Below, piece by piece: positions 15,205 through 26,000 of a DNA stretch of 64,000 nucleotides. Under the pieces are notes generated by a model. It worked only from the letters and a program-made list of their open reading frames with translations, made no database searches and was not told the DNA's origin. The position numbers and the translations under genes were made by a program. This DNA is from Candidatus Riflebacteria bacterium HGW-Riflebacteria-2. GTDB taxonomy: Bacteria; Muiribacteriota; Ozemobacteria; Ozemobacterales; Ozemobacteraceae. Where the stretch lies: assembly GCA_002839435.1 (NCBI GenBank), contig PGYA01000003.1:1-64000 (forward strand), given 5' to 3'. Numbering within the stretch: the first letter of the stretch is position 1; every line of letters starts with the position of its first letter.

Positions 15205-18117
15205 TTACTCACCGGAAAACATTTTCTGGAACTTCCCATCCATGCCTTTGAGCACCTCAAGGTGTTCGCTGGCTTCAGCATCACTTTCGCCCTGCGCCTT
15301 GAGCCCGGACACAATCTCGTCGGCACCTGAGCCATCTATCGCCAGCTGGTTGCTGACATCCATCACTGAACTGAAATAGCGGCCAAAGTCCTGAAATGCG
15401 GCAATATCCTTGTATTCTGGAATGTTCTTGAGTTCCTTGAGCAGGCGATCCTGCCATTTGGTCCACGAGGCGCGGTCGCCCTTCTCCCGAGCGATTTCTG
15501 CCAGTTTTGTCAATGCCAGACATTTACCTACACTGTTGAGCTGAGCGTCTTCGACACACTGCTCAAAATAAACTTCTGCCTCAGAAGAATTTTTAAGATC
15601 CCAGGCGTCGATTGCCCTGGCAAAAATCGGGTGCGAATATGCCGCCGCCATCTGACGAACTTCTTCAGGCTGCGAAGGATCGTTGGCCTTGTCGATCAGA
15701 TCCTGGCGATATGCCTTTTCGGATTCATACCTGATCTTATCGACTTCCTGCTGAGCAGTGCTCAACACCTGAGCGTAAGCGCGCCCGCCAAGAACCTCGC
15801 GCGCCCCGGTTTTGAGATAACCCTGCCAGTCGTCAGACCCGACCTGGGTCGCACTATCAGACTTCTGTTCGGTCGGCAGAAAGCTTACCTGTGCCCCCTG
15901 TTCACTCATGCCGCCGCGGCGGCCCTTGCGTTCCGGTTCACTGCTGCTCAAGAGGCTGAACATAAGAGGTATAGTCACAATCATCCCCAAAATGTAATGC
16001 CATTTAAACTCGTAAAGGTGCAGAAAAAGCAACTCGACCGGCGTATGCTCATCGCCGTCAGAAGGGGGCGGAGGCGGTAGTTCATCAGCATCTTCGCCCA
16101 CTACTGAATCATAAGCATATGCCGACTTTTCCGATGAAGGTTCAGCATGCTCAACCTTGTAGGCCTCCCAGCAGGCGCTCTCGATCTCAATGGCCGGCTG
16201 GTTGAATACGCTTTCGGCCGATATCATAGCCAGCTGCCAGATTTCTTCAGAACCGGGCTGCAGCTCACCGAGTTTGTCATGGGTATTGGCAAAGAGAAGC
16301 TCGAGACCGTCGCGGGTAGGGTTGGCAGCTACCATGTATGAAGCCTGCACAATGAGTTCGTCGTTAGCCTCATACTTGAGCATACGCATCAGAAGTGGTT
16401 CTGCCGAAGGATAATCGAGCTGTGGCAGCAATGAAAGGCCAATACGTCGTGTGTCGGCTGAAGTTGAACGCAGCATAGAGGAAAGATACTGCACCGCGCC
16501 TTCCTTGTCTGCGACAAGATACACTTCGAGTGCAGCCGCCTTGATACGCGGATCATCGTCAGCCAGAAAGCGATTGAGAGTAGGCAGAATCGAGTCTAAA
16601 TCAAGCTTGCCAAGCGTCTTAACCGCCATGGCCATTATTGGTGGCTCAGCATTTTCGAGCAGTGGCAAAATAGCCGCCACATCGATACGGCTGCCGAATT
16701 CGTTGATCACTTTGAGCACTTCGAGAACCAGGCTTTTTTTGATATCTGAGCTAAGCAGATCAAGCAAGGTGCGGCGAGCTGCCAGAAAACCGGCATTGTC
16801 ACTGATGTCTTTCAACAACCGGCGCTGCTCCATCAGCGGCAGTTTCATAAAACTCAGAGACTCTGGAAATGCCTGGGGTGAAGCAATCGGCTTTGCCGCG
16901 GCCGTTGTAGCAGGCGTTGGTACCGGAGCGGGTTCAAGCAGCAGACTGATGTTCTTTTGCAGTTCAGCATCACTTTCAACTGCAAGATGTTTTTTGAGTG
17001 CCTGAATAATGGCAGGGGAAGCAGCATAAGGACTTAGCCGCTCGATTGCAGCGGCGCGCAGTTCACGCCGCGGACTGGCAAGATCACGCACCGCACATCT
17101 GATGATGATTTCAGCGCGACGCCGGTCGATCTGCTTTTTCAGGTCGGCCATGTAAGCTTCGAGAGGCTGGTCGAGCAGACCGGCCGCCTGTACGGCCTCG
17201 ACGCTCTGACGCAGAATCAGCTGCATAATATGCTTCTTCTGATCTTTTGCCAGCAGCATGATATCGTAAATTTTGAGAGGAAACTCACGCGAAGGATTAA
17301 AAGCCGCGACAAAGCCCGCTTTCACCAGCAGCAGAGGTTGTATTTCGGTGCCGAGATATTGCAAGAACAGGTTTTCGACCCGGACAAAGTCGATCAGCAT
17401 AAGCTCGCGCAACGCGCGCTGGCGAATCAGCTGGTTTTTATGGAAAAGAAACGCCTTGATATATTTCAGAGCCTCGTTGCTGTCGACAAGCCGCAGCAGA
17501 TGAACAGCGTGCAGTTGGACTCGAAACGAGCGCGAGGTCAGACCTGTTCTTACCTGTCTTTTGAAAGCACTTTCATCGCGCTGATGCAACAGCGACAGTG
17601 CTGCGCAAACGACCTCGACATCAGCTTCGAGCAGCAACATAGTAGCAAAATCGGCATCGGCGGCGGCGCCGAACTTGCCTAGAATGGTCAGGCCAATCTC
17701 AAGCAGACGCGAATTCTTTTCGGTTGCCAGGCGTTCGCGCCATTCCTGCAAAGCTTGTTCTGATGGTGCTTTGCGCAACAGCTGAATAATCACCGAAGCG
17801 CGGCCGGGTTCGTCGTTTTCGAGCAGGCTTTCAATCGCGGCCGGCGTAAGATCGAGGCCCTTCATCTGCGGCTTGAGTTCTGCCTTCAGACGGTCAATAT
17901 TTTCGATCCAGGCGGCCAGCTGACGACAGCCCGGCGAAGAATCGCGCGCTGAAATTTCGCGCAACTTTGCCTGTATATAGGGAGGAACGCCTGTGGTCAC
18001 CAGTTCTTCGAGAGCTATCTGCCTGTCGGTTTCGTTGGCAGAATCAAGCGACAGCTGTATCCAGTCGTTAAGATCGAGGCGATCCGGCATACGCGGCGCC
18101 TGTATCTGCTCACCCAT
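15205..18117 (-). CDS. HEAT-repeat protein with one transmembrane helix
   Basis: This is a 970-residue protein. Residues about 30-650 are helical repeats of HEAT/PBS-lyase type (for example AAAIERLSPYAASPAIIQALKKHL and a run of similar pairs), interrupted near 395-425 by a Pro/Ala-rich linker. An acidic, Pro-rich stretch (PPPPPSDGDE) precedes a single hydrophobic helix at about 705-723. The final 240 residues are charged and helical, perhaps TPR-like. The repeats would lie in the cytoplasm as a binding scaffold, with the C-terminal part outside. No enzyme motif is seen. It is read toward the pilin operon and ends just before that operon's promoter, so a link with the pilus is suggested by position only. 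Confidence 0.7.
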   Translation of the reverse strand: MGEQIQAPRMPDRLDLNDWIQLSLDSANETDRQIALEELVTTGVPPYIQAKLREISARDSSPGCRQLAAWIENIDRLKAELKPQMKGLDLTPAAIESLLENDEPGRASVIIQLLRKAPSEQALQEWRERLATEKNSRLLEIGLTILGKFGAAADADFATMLLLEADVEVVCAALSLLHQRDESAFKRQVRTGLTSRSFRVQLHAVHLLRLVDSNEALKYIKAFLFHKNQLIRQRALRELMLIDFVRVENLFLQYLGTEIQPLLLVKAGFVAAFNPSREFPLKIYDIMLLAKDQKKHIMQLILRQSVEAVQAAGLLDQPLEAYMADLKKQIDRRRAEIIIRCAVRDLASPRRELRAAAIERLSPYAASPAIIQALKKHLAVESDAELQKNISLLLEPAPVPTPATTAAAKPIASPQAFPESLSFMKLPLMEQRRLLKDISDNAGFLAARRTLLDLLSSDIKKSLVLEVLKVINEFGSRIDVAAILPLLENAEPPIMAMAVKTLGKLDLDSILPTLNRFLADDDPRIKAAALEVYLVADKEGAVQYLSSMLRSTSADTRRIGLSLLPQLDYPSAEPLLMRMLKYEANDELIVQASYMVAANPTRDGLELLFANTHDKLGELQPGSEEIWQLAMISAESVFNQPAIEIESACWEAYKVEHAEPSSEKSAYAYDSVVGEDADELPPPPPSDGDEHTPVELLFLHLYEFKWHYILGMIVTIPLMFSLLSSSEPERKGRRGGMSEQGAQVSFLPTEQKSDSATQVGSDDWQGYLKTGAREVLGGRAYAQVLSTAQQEVDKIRYESEKAYRQDLIDKANDPSQPEEVRQMAAAYSHPIFARAIDAWDLKNSSEAEVYFEQCVEDAQLNSVGKCLALTKLAEIAREKGDRASWTKWQDRLLKELKNIPEYKDIAAFQDFGRYFSSVMDVSNQLAIDGSGADEIVSGLKAQGESDAEASEHLEVLKGMDGKFQKMFSGE

Positions 18118-18142
18118 CTCTACACCATCTGTTCATAGATAT

Positions 18143-18176
18143 AAAAACTCCGCCTCCAGTATACCAGAGGCGGAGT
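18143..18176 (-). terminator. Rho-independent terminator of the 18.2-20.3 kb operon
   Basis: Inverted repeat ACTCCGCCTC/GAGGCGGAGT (10 bp, loop 10) is followed on the minus strand by a T-run. It closes the operon ending at 18195 and separates it from the HEAT-repeat gene. Confidence 0.8.
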
Positions 18177-18194
18177 CATCAGCAAAAAACTATC

Positions 18195-19139
18195 TTAACG
18201 ATCGTAGCTGACAGCACTGACTTTTTTTATGCCGGCCGGCTGAAGATCGTAATTGCGCAGCTTGCTTATACCATCGAGCGCTATTACTCCGTAGTCGGGC
18301 GAGAATAAAAGATAAAGGCTGTCAGCAACGCAGGTAATTCTGGGGCCGCGGGTGTTGAACAGTTCTATGGCTCCATTCTCGCCGACATATCCGGCAGCAA
18401 AAGAGGTGGCATAGAAAAGCTGACCCGATTTTGCCAGGGCAAGATCGACGATCGCCTGATAAGGATGTTGATAATAACGCTGCAGGCGCTTTTGCCCATC
18501 GACACGCATGATCATACGGCCAGTGGCGATCCAGGTGGTGATTCCATCACCAGCAACCGCGCTGATCGGGATCTCTGAAGTAAAGACTTTCTGAAATTCC
18601 GGAATTCCGCGCGGACCCTGGTAGGCCTGAGGCTTGAACAGCCATACGCTGTTTTCACCATTCTCTTTGCCACAGATAAAATACAGACAGTTGTCAGCGC
18701 CCTTGACCATGCGATTGCAATCGCGTGGCAACATTGCTATCGGCTGCAGCATGGCAGTCGGTTGCTGATCTTTCTGGCCAGGAGCAACAGTAAGCAACGC
18801 CAGACGCGAAGTCGTCGCGAACAGCATGACGCCATTGTCAAGGCAGACAAAGTCCCAGAATGCGTCTTCGAGCTTGAAGCTGTAGCCTTTCTGAGGGCAT
18901 AGCACGCTGCCGTAGTCAAATGCCAGCCAGACATGGCCGTCGTTATCGACGGTATAAGCCAGGCGCATGGGGCGATGGCGGGCAATAAAATCCGGGCTGG
19001 CTGGTGGCAGCACCCAGCGCGTTTCGACGCCTTCTGCCAACGGCAGCAGCATTGTCGTGTCAGGCATGATTTCAATATCCTGTCCTGATACCGGAACGAA
19101 AGATGCGATCAGCAATACAATTAAAAGAAATTTTTTCAT
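18195..19139 (-). CDS. Exported protein of unknown function, possible beta-propeller
   Basis: From ATG 19139 the product is 314 residues with a clean signal peptide (MKKFLLIVLL, cleavage after PVSG). The mature part has repeated short beta-rich units with Trp, Asp and Gly turns (VDNDGHVWLAFDYG, GADNCLYFICGKENG, AKSGQLFYATSF). This pattern is typical of beta-propeller or NHL-like folds that sample one value per blade. No catalytic motif is visible. The ATG shares its A with the TGA of the upstream gene, so the two are translationally coupled and probably act together in the envelope. An in-frame start 18 nt earlier would spoil the leader and is less likely. Confidence 0.6.
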   Translation of the reverse strand: MKKFLLIVLLIASFVPVSGQDIEIMPDTTMLLPLAEGVETRWVLPPASPDFIARHRPMRLAYTVDNDGHVWLAFDYGSVLCPQKGYSFKLEDAFWDFVCLDNGVMLFATTSRLALLTVAPGQKDQQPTAMLQPIAMLPRDCNRMVKGADNCLYFICGKENGENSVWLFKPQAYQGPRGIPEFQKVFTSEIPISAVAGDGITTWIATGRMIMRVDGQKRLQRYYQHPYQAIVDLALAKSGQLFYATSFAAGYVGENGAIELFNTRGPRITCVADSLYLLFSPDYGVIALDGISKLRNYDLQPAGIKKVSAVSYDR

Positions 19140-20260
19140 CACTTTGCTCCAAGCCATTCAATAAACGAACGCTGACCGGTAGTAGCCTCTTCCTTGAGAT
19201 TCTTCCAGAAAGCAGCCCGATCAAAAGTCTCGCCAACTGAGGAACTCGCCTTTTCCATAAAGTTGTTAAGCGATGCAAAGGCGACGTTGGTATATATCTT
19301 GCGGCCGGCTTCGGCTACGGCAGCATGCGGAATCGCGATTCTGCCGACAGCGAAGTCGGCAACAGAAGCGATACCTTTCGACTTGTCGCGAAACGCCAGA
19401 GTCACCTTCGCTAAGGCCACACCGTTTTTCAGTAACGCACCTAACTCGGCATCGGTAGCCGCCTCAAAGATTTCCGCCGGAGCGGCGGCAAGTATGCCCT
19501 GCAGATAATCGCTGGCGAAATTCACCAGACCATTTTTGACGGGAACCGCGTCTTGGATGACTGCAGCCGCTGCGCTGTCTTCCTGGGCTTTTATAAGTTC
19601 ACGCAGCTTCTCCTGGCTGAGTTTCGGCACACCAGTCGAGTCGGCAAAGCCTATTGGCAGCCTGAGCACCTTGCGCACCCGTTCGGGGGTGTCAGCGGCA
19701 CTGACCATCTGGGACCAGAGATCGAACATTTTGCGGTCAAGACCAGCCAGTTCGGCCTGCTGTTGCGAATTGAGACTGCCATTTTTCTGCAATGCCTCGA
19801 CCTGCTCATGCATGCTGGACAACTCGCTCAACCCGCTGAGAGGCGGCACTTTTCCGGCAACCGGACTTTTTTTTGCGCTCGATTTGAGCTGCCATTTTGG
19901 CGGCAGCTGCTTGAGAACGATCTGGCGTTTTGCTTCGCGTTCGTCACGTTCCTTCTTTGATTCTGCCCTTTCCTGCTCTCTCCGCCGCTCGCGCGCTTCG
20001 CGGGCCCGTCTTTCATTCGCCTTCTGCCGCTGTCGGCGTCTTTCCTCGCGCCGTCGCTGTTCCGCAGGATCGACGTAATTGTATGACGGTTCCTGATAAC
20101 TTGAATAGTTGGAAGGCTCGACCGGAGTGGGATCCGGCACATCAGGCACGTTGGCTGAACCGCCTGAAATGCTGAGCAACTGTTCGTAAGCGCCCGCCCA
20201 TGTCGCAGCTGGCACCGACAAAAGTAACAGCAAAAAAACGAGAAAGGTTAACTTGCGCAT
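19139..20260 (-). CDS. Exported protein with Arg/Glu-rich coiled segment, unknown function
   Basis: The start at ATG 20260 is chosen because GGAGAG lies just upstream and it gives a good signal peptide (MRKLTFLVFLLLLLS, cleavage near TWA). The mature protein has a short Pro/Ser/Tyr-rich stretch and then a strongly charged Arg/Glu/Lys helix at about residues 64-120. A mostly helical C-terminal half of about 250 residues follows, with no motif I recognise. It is translationally coupled to the downstream exported propeller-like protein. The highly basic helix could bind nucleic acid, anionic polymer or a partner coiled coil; this is speculation. Confidence 0.55.
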   Translation of the reverse strand: MRKLTFLVFLLLLLSVPAATWAGAYEQLLSISGGSANVPDVPDPTPVEPSNYSSYQEPSYNYVDPAEQRRREERRRQRQKANERRAREARERRREQERAESKKERDEREAKRQIVLKQLPPKWQLKSSAKKSPVAGKVPPLSGLSELSSMHEQVEALQKNGSLNSQQQAELAGLDRKMFDLWSQMVSAADTPERVRKVLRLPIGFADSTGVPKLSQEKLRELIKAQEDSAAAAVIQDAVPVKNGLVNFASDYLQGILAAAPAEIFEAATDAELGALLKNGVALAKVTLAFRDKSKGIASVADFAVGRIAIPHAAVAEAGRKIYTNVAFASLNNFMEKASSSVGETFDRAAFWKNLKEEATTGQRSFIEWLGAK

Positions 20261-20328
20261 ATTCTCTCCACTGAAAGCTTGAATAATGACGCCGCGGTGT
20301 AAACCAGCAGCACAAAACACACCCGGCT

Positions 20329-20334
20329 ATTATA
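20329..20334 (-). promoter_or_regulatory. Candidate -10 box upstream of the exported-protein operon
   Basis: A perfect TATAAT on the minus strand lies about 70 nt before the ATG at 20260. No good -35 is seen at 16-18 nt, so the call is weak. Confidence 0.35.
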
Positions 20335-20380
20335 CACCCACAGCCAGGGCAGAAACAGTGGATAAAAAAAAGCAGATTGA

Positions 20381-21388
20381 TTATTTACTGAGAGCAGCCA
20401 GCAGTTTAACGGCTTTTTCATCGCCCGGGCTGCGCGCCAGTATTTCTTCGCAAAGTTTGCGGGCTTCTGCGTTCTGCCCCATCTGGCGTTTTACCAGCGC
20501 CAGCGTATATGCGATCGTATCATTACGCGGCTCGCTGCTGTGACAGTCTTCGAGAATCGGCATGGCTCTGGTAAAATCCTTGCGTTTTGCGTGAGAAAGG
20601 CCAAGCCGGTATTTGTCCTTGAGACTCTGCGGTGCAGCCGCCGCAACCCGGGGCTGTGTGGATGGAGCGACAAGCGGGTCGATGGCTAATGCAAACTGTG
20701 TAAACAGGGGGTGGTCATGCACCCCCTTCATCGCCTTGATAAAATTTTTCGCAGTATCTATTGAATCTGCCGTCTTCAGATTGATCGCAATCTGGTGCAG
20801 CAGGTAACATACCGGCATGGCGACAATATCATAACCGACATATTTGTTGTTTTCGATCATGCCTTTGATTTCATTCAGGGCCTTCTGATGTTCGCCCTTT
20901 TCACAGTCAGCATGAACAAGCAGCAGCACCCGGTAAGAGCGCAGCGACACATCACCAAGTTCCTTGAGCACCGAGGCATCTGGCGGAAACTTGCCGCGCG
21001 TCGACATGTCGCGCTCGGCCTCTTCGATGTCTTTGGCGACGTTGAAATTGCCGCCCCCCATCTTTTCTCCTATGGCGAGGGCCCGCGCAACCCCACGCAA
21101 ACCAAAAACAAACTTCTTATCGTAATAACGACCACCAACCAGAGGAAGCACAGTCACATAACAGTCATAGAGCACTCCCAGGCTGTCGGCGGCATCTTCA
21201 AACTTCTCCTGTGCTTCGACGTATTTGTTTGTCTGCATCAGTTTTAGTCCGTTGTCCATCGAACTTTTGATATTGCTGTTCTTGAAATAGCCGATCGCCA
21301 GGAAAGGCGCCGCCAATATCAGCAATACGACAAAGATTCCCAGCCGGATCAGGCCAAAGGAAAATGAACCACCGTTGCTGTCTGACAT
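20381..21388 (-). CDS. Membrane-anchored TPR-like protein
   Basis: This is a 335-residue protein with one N-terminal transmembrane helix (about 12-33) and no cleavable leader. It is followed by helical repeats, the clearest at the C-terminus (DKYRLGLSHAKRKDFTRAMPILEDC and the next pair). TPR units mediate protein contacts. The product is probably anchored in the inner membrane with the repeats outside. A promoter is visible upstream (21423-21451) and a separate one drives ahcY in the opposite direction. The gene precedes the two exported unknown proteins on the same strand, but a 120-nt gap with its own -10 box makes co-transcription uncertain. Confidence 0.65.
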   Translation of the reverse strand: MSDSNGGSFSFGLIRLGIFVVLLILAAPFLAIGYFKNSNIKSSMDNGLKLMQTNKYVEAQEKFEDAADSLGVLYDCYVTVLPLVGGRYYDKKFVFGLRGVARALAIGEKMGGGNFNVAKDIEEAERDMSTRGKFPPDASVLKELGDVSLRSYRVLLLVHADCEKGEHQKALNEIKGMIENNKYVGYDIVAMPVCYLLHQIAINLKTADSIDTAKNFIKAMKGVHDHPLFTQFALAIDPLVAPSTQPRVAAAAPQSLKDKYRLGLSHAKRKDFTRAMPILEDCHSSEPRNDTIAYTLALVKRQMGQNAEARKLCEEILARSPGDEKAVKLLAALSK

Positions 21389-21422
21389 TCTATCCCCCTC
21401 TCAGGATACATCCTGTATTTTC

Positions 21423-21451
21423 ATTGTAACCCCGTCAGTAAAACCTCGCAA
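21423..21451 (-). promoter_or_regulatory. Promoter of the anchored TPR gene
   Basis: Minus strand TTGCGA (21451-21446), 17 nt spacer, TACAAT (21428-21423), about 35 nt before the start codon of the TPR protein. Confidence 0.5.
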
Positions 21452-21471
21452 CTGTTAGAATTCGAGCAGAT

Positions 21472-21500
21472 TTGACATTTTTTGCCGCCAGTGCGATAAT
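21472..21500 (+). promoter_or_regulatory. ahcY: Near-consensus promoter of ahcY
   Basis: Perfect TTGACA (21472-21477), 17 nt spacer, GATAAT (21495-21500), with about 50 nt of leader to the ATG at 21556. I could not find an SAH riboswitch fold in this short leader. Confidence 0.75.
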
Positions 21501-21555
21501 TGATGCCTGTTTATAAGAAGTTCTATTTCGAGAACGTAAGTTTAAGGAGTTTCAA

Positions 21556-22998
21556 ATGAATCAGACCGCCATGGAGAAAGAAACCATGAATAACACAGAC
21601 CGCCTTCCCTACAAGGTTAAAGACATTGAACAGTGGCAGCATGGCCGCAAGGAAATAGAGATCGCCGAACATGAAATGCCCGGCCTGATGGCACTGCGCC
21701 AGAAATATGGCACCCAGAAACCTTTGCGTGGCGCCAGAATCATGGGTTCTCTGCACATGACGGTACAGACAGCTGTTCTTATCGAAACTCTTGCTGAACT
21801 TGGCGCTGATGTCAGATGGGCCAGCTGCAACATTTTTTCGACACAGGATCACGCGGCCGCCGCTATTGCCAAGCGTGGCATCCCGGTTTTCGCATGGAAA
21901 GGTGAAAACCTCAAGGAATATTGGTGGTGCACCAATGAAGCCATTACCTGGCCAGATGGACAGGGCCCGGATCTCATAGTAGACGACGGCGGCGACGCTA
22001 CCCTGATGGTTCACCTCGGTGCTGAAGCCGAAAAGAATCCGAAGGCTCTTGAGCGCGAGACACACGGCGAAGATGAAGCCCAGCTCATCGCTTTCCTTAA
22101 AGAAACTCACAAAACCCAGCCCAATAAGTGGACTGAAATGGCCAAAAGAATCAAGGGCGTCAGCGAAGAAACCACTACCGGTGTTCATCGTCTCTATAAA
22201 ATGATGGAAAACAAGACCCTGCTCTTCCCCGCCATCAACGTTAACGATTCAGTTACCAAATCAAAATTCGACAACCTTTACGGCTGCCGTGAAAGTCTTG
22301 CCGACGGCATCAAGCGCGCCACCGACGTAATGGTCGCCGGCAAAGTTGCTGTTGTCTGCGGTTACGGCGATGTCGGCAAAGGCTGCGCCCAGAGCATGCG
22401 CAATTTCGGCGCCCGCGTCATAGTTACCGAAATCGACCCGATCTGCGCCCTGCAGGCTGCCATGGAAGGCTTCGAAGTAAAACCAGTAGAAGAAACTCTT
22501 GGCACTGGCGATATTTACATCACCACCACCGGAAATCTTGACGTTATCACAGCTGAACACTGTGCTAAAATGAAGGATCAGGCAATTGTCTGCAACATCG
22601 GCCATTTCGACAATGAAATTCAGATGTCAAAAATCGAAGCCTGGCCCGGCATCAAGAAAACCAACATCAAACCGCAGGTTGATCGCTATTCATACGAAGA
22701 TGGCAAAACGATCTACATCCTGGCCGAAGGCCGCCTGGTTAACCTCGGCTGCGCCACTGGTCATCCCAGTTTCGTTATGAGCAACTCATTCACCAACCAG
22801 ACTCTGGCCCAGCTCGACCTGTGGAGCAGCAAGCGCCAGATTGGCGTTTACACTCTTTCCAAAAAGCTTGACGAAGAAGTTGCCAGACTGCACCTCGAAA
22901 AAATCGGCGTCAAACTGAGCAAACTGACGCAGCAGCAGGCTGACTACATCGGCGTGCCGGTAGAAGGTCCTTACAAGCCCGAGCATTACCGCTACTAG
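21556..22998 (+). CDS. ahcY: Adenosylhomocysteinase
   Basis: This enzyme splits S-adenosylhomocysteine reversibly into adenosine and homocysteine, removing the product inhibitor of methyltransferases. The family is unmistakable: [12 protein letters not shown], the [11 protein letters not shown] substrate loop, [31 protein letters not shown] with the catalytic Lys and Asp, the NAD-binding [10 protein letters not shown], and the C-terminal KPEHYRY that reaches the neighbouring subunit's NAD site. The length (480 residues) is that of the longer bacterial form with the extra insert at about 150-190. AAGGAG at 21544-21549 supports the start. It is transcribed alone from its own promoter to its own terminator, as suits a housekeeping gene. 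Confidence 0.98.
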   Translation: MNQTAMEKETMNNTDRLPYKVKDIEQWQHGRKEIEIAEHEMPGLMALRQKYGTQKPLRGARIMGSLHMTVQTAVLIETLAELGADVRWASCNIFSTQDHAAAAIAKRGIPVFAWKGENLKEYWWCTNEAITWPDGQGPDLIVDDGGDATLMVHLGAEAEKNPKALERETHGEDEAQLIAFLKETHKTQPNKWTEMAKRIKGVSEETTTGVHRLYKMMENKTLLFPAINVNDSVTKSKFDNLYGCRESLADGIKRATDVMVAGKVAVVCGYGDVGKGCAQSMRNFGARVIVTEIDPICALQAAMEGFEVKPVEETLGTGDIYITTTGNLDVITAEHCAKMKDQAIVCNIGHFDNEIQMSKIEAWPGIKKTNIKPQVDRYSYEDGKTIYILAEGRLVNLGCATGHPSFVMSNSFTNQTLAQLDLWSSKRQIGVYTLSKKLDEEVARLHLEKIGVKLSKLTQQQADYIGVPVEGPYKPEHYRY

Positions 22999-23007
22999 TC
23001 TTTAGAC

Positions 23008-23042
23008 AAACCGCCGAAGCCACAAGGCTTCGGCGGTTTTTT
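23008..23042 (+). terminator. Rho-independent terminator after ahcY
   Basis: Perfect 14-bp inverted repeat AAACCGCCGAAGCC/GGCTTCGGCGGTTT with a 4-nt loop and a T-run, starting 10 nt after the ahcY stop. Confidence 0.95.
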
Positions 23043-23063
23043 ATGTCAATTCAAATGCTGCAG

Positions 23064-26000
23064 TCAGGCGGCCAGGAGTTTTTTGACACGACTGTAGTCT
23101 TCTTCGGCAAGACGGCGGTTTTCACCGGTAATACGATTGAGGCGATCAGCGTATTCGGCCTTTTTGGCAAGTAACTGGTTAATGGCGCCTACCAGCCATT
23201 CCTTGTCGGCATCGACTGGCGCCGCACAGAATTTCCAGCGACAGGCTCTGGCAAAAGAACTTACCTTGGGGTCATACGCGAGCCCAACCCACGGGATCCC
23301 GGCAAGAGTAGCAAGTATGCAACCATGCAGGCGCATCGATACGACCAGTTCGGCATCAACAAGCAAGTTCTCTGGGTCTGCACTGTAAATAACACTGCCA
23401 GACCAGTCGGCACGCTGCCACAATTTATCATCTTCGCCAGGCTGCAGGGCAGCAGGGCGCAGCTCAAAGTTTTCGAATTCCTCATGCATGTTGACAAGTT
23501 CTGTGGCCAGCCGGTCTGCCCCTGGTGCAGTACCGCGCAGAATCGCATATACTTTTGGCAGTTCTAAGCTTTTTGCCACCTTTGCCCGCAGGGGTGCGTC
23601 GCTCAAGAAAGCAAGGTCGGCAGTCACCGTCGCGTTGTTGATTCCGGCTATTTCTTCCAAAACAGCAGCTGATTCGACATCGCGCAGACTGATGTATCCG
23701 GCCTGTTTCAGTTCGCTGGCCAGCCAGCGATTAACGGCCCCGGCAAGGCGGCCATCCTTTTTGAAAGGCCCGAGCCCCTGCGCCGGCAAAATGACACGAG
23801 CGCCGGCTAGACGGGCTATTGTCAGAAGAGTGAGATAATAAACCAGGCTGCGCAGGCTGGTCGAAGACTGCAATAGTCCGCCACCGGGAATTACAACCGC
23901 CTGGCAGGTGAGAATTTCTTCGAGAACCTGCAGCAGAGAGCGACGTCTGACGATAGAAAAACGTGCGGCATCAGGCGGAATACTCTTGCCACTGTGCAGA
24001 AGAACGATACGATACTCTGAAAAATCTTCAAGAAAACGCCGGGCAAATGTCTGCCACAACAGCTCATCACCAAGATTGCCGAAACCAAAATAGCCGATCA
24101 GCATTACGCTTTTCTGCTTGTCTGAACCGGTCATGACGAGTAATCTGAGAACTGCCAGCAGAAAGACAACACCCAGTCCTACGGCAACACCAAGCCAGAG
24201 GCCGTTGAAAATGCGCAACAGGCTCAGCTGCAAAGGCGTATGGAAGTGACACATTGAATTGACTACCGACACCTGCCCCATCTGCATGAAAACTGCGAAC
24301 ACAGGCAAAATGGTAAAATTACGACGCAGGTAGAAAAAGATAAACATCAGAGCAGCCGGGTAACCGACAAGAAATTCTTTGTTGCGGGGCCTTGCCACCA
24401 GAGTGTTCTCAAGAAAAGTGCGGAACATGTCTTCGATCGCACCAGGTTTAAGGAAAGTGACATTACCTGAACGCATGAGATAAAGAATCGTGCCGGCAGC
24501 CATAACCGAAAGCATGAATACTCCGATCAGATTGACCGGGCGGTGCAGCAGCGAAAAGATACCGCGGCCGTAAGCGCGCAGAGCCCACAACCCGGTAACA
24601 AGCAGGGGTAAAATGAATGCCAGCTTTATACCTCTGAACTGCTCGAAGCGCAGCAGATATTCGACCTCAGAATAAATACCGGCAATAAGCACACCACCAA
24701 GCAGAGATGGAAAAATCTGGCGACAGACGAACCCGGGAAGAATCTGCCAGAAAGAACGGTTTTCGGGATCACGCAGGCTCTGCATGGCCCAGATAATTCC
24801 GGTGCAGGAACATGCGATGGCGCCGACCAGACCTGACACGGCGATGAAAAGATAGGTGGGCAGCGCGACAAAACCAGCGACGGAAGCCGCAAAGGCCACA
24901 AAGCACCAGCGCGCATCGAGATTTGGAAAGAAGCCGACACGCAACATTACCAGCAGGCTGAGCAATAGTGAGAGGCCAATGGCAACAATTTCAAAAGGGC
25001 TCATGCGGCCGACCATGTGACGGGGGTCGTGCAGGCGCTGACTTTCGTTGCGGGCTATTTTGTAGCCGGCAGCATCAAGAGCCTGCGCGGTCTGGTATAC
25101 ATAATCAAGATTGAATCTGACCAGGTTTTCGATGAACCTTTTGTCATCCTGAAAGAAGCATCTGATATAAAGCATTTTCATGCTTCTGTCCTTAACCGCG
25201 CGTACCCAGCGGGCTACTGAGCGCCGCACGTTGTATACCTGGTCAACTTCCTTGCGGGTTATGCTGTGAACGCGCACGAATGGCCTGCTGGCCGAGAGAC
25301 CTTTGAGATATGCCTCGATACCTTCCTGAATGTTGAACTCAACCCAGCCGATACGATACGAACGATTGCGGAACTGCTCGATGATGGGCTTGAGTTCGCC
25401 ACGCACCCCAAGCATTTCTTCTTCGGCAAACAGCAGCGCCGAGACAGAGGCCGGCGACGGAATCGCATTGATAATACTGGCTGCCGCTTCGGAAGTCAGG
25501 CCGGGATAGTTGAAAACACGCACAACCAGCCCGAGTCCGGCATCGTGTGCCATCTGGAAATACTCAGAAGAAAAACCCAGCCCGACCCGCTCGCGAAAGC
25601 CCTGACTGGATTTGTTTATAACGAGAAGATTGCGATGTATGCGCATGAGTCGATCGGCAGTCAGTTTCCAGGAAAGATGCTGATCTATGCGGTCAAGCAA
25701 AGCGGTGTCTTCTGAATGGACCCACAGTGATCCGGGTGAGTGAGCACCGGCCGGCAAATCCTGTTCAAGTCCCTCATTGAGAGACAGTTTGCGAATCTCC
25801 TGACTGTTCATGACCGTTATTCGCCCCTCTGATTCAAGAGAAGCAAGGGTATCTTCAGAAACCGCCACCGAACTGGCACCATTTGCGCGCAGAGCAACAA
25901 AGAGTTCACGCAGCACCCAACCTTCTTCGCGGGCCAGCTGACGAATCTCTTCGAAGTCGACTACGGTTTCGACATAAATGTTCTGCTGCTCGGCGACATT

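Noticed and set aside
21389..21555. SAH riboswitch upstream of ahcY
   Set aside because: The leader after the promoter is only about 50 nt and shows no conserved SAH-riboswitch core; a constitutive-looking promoter explains the region.
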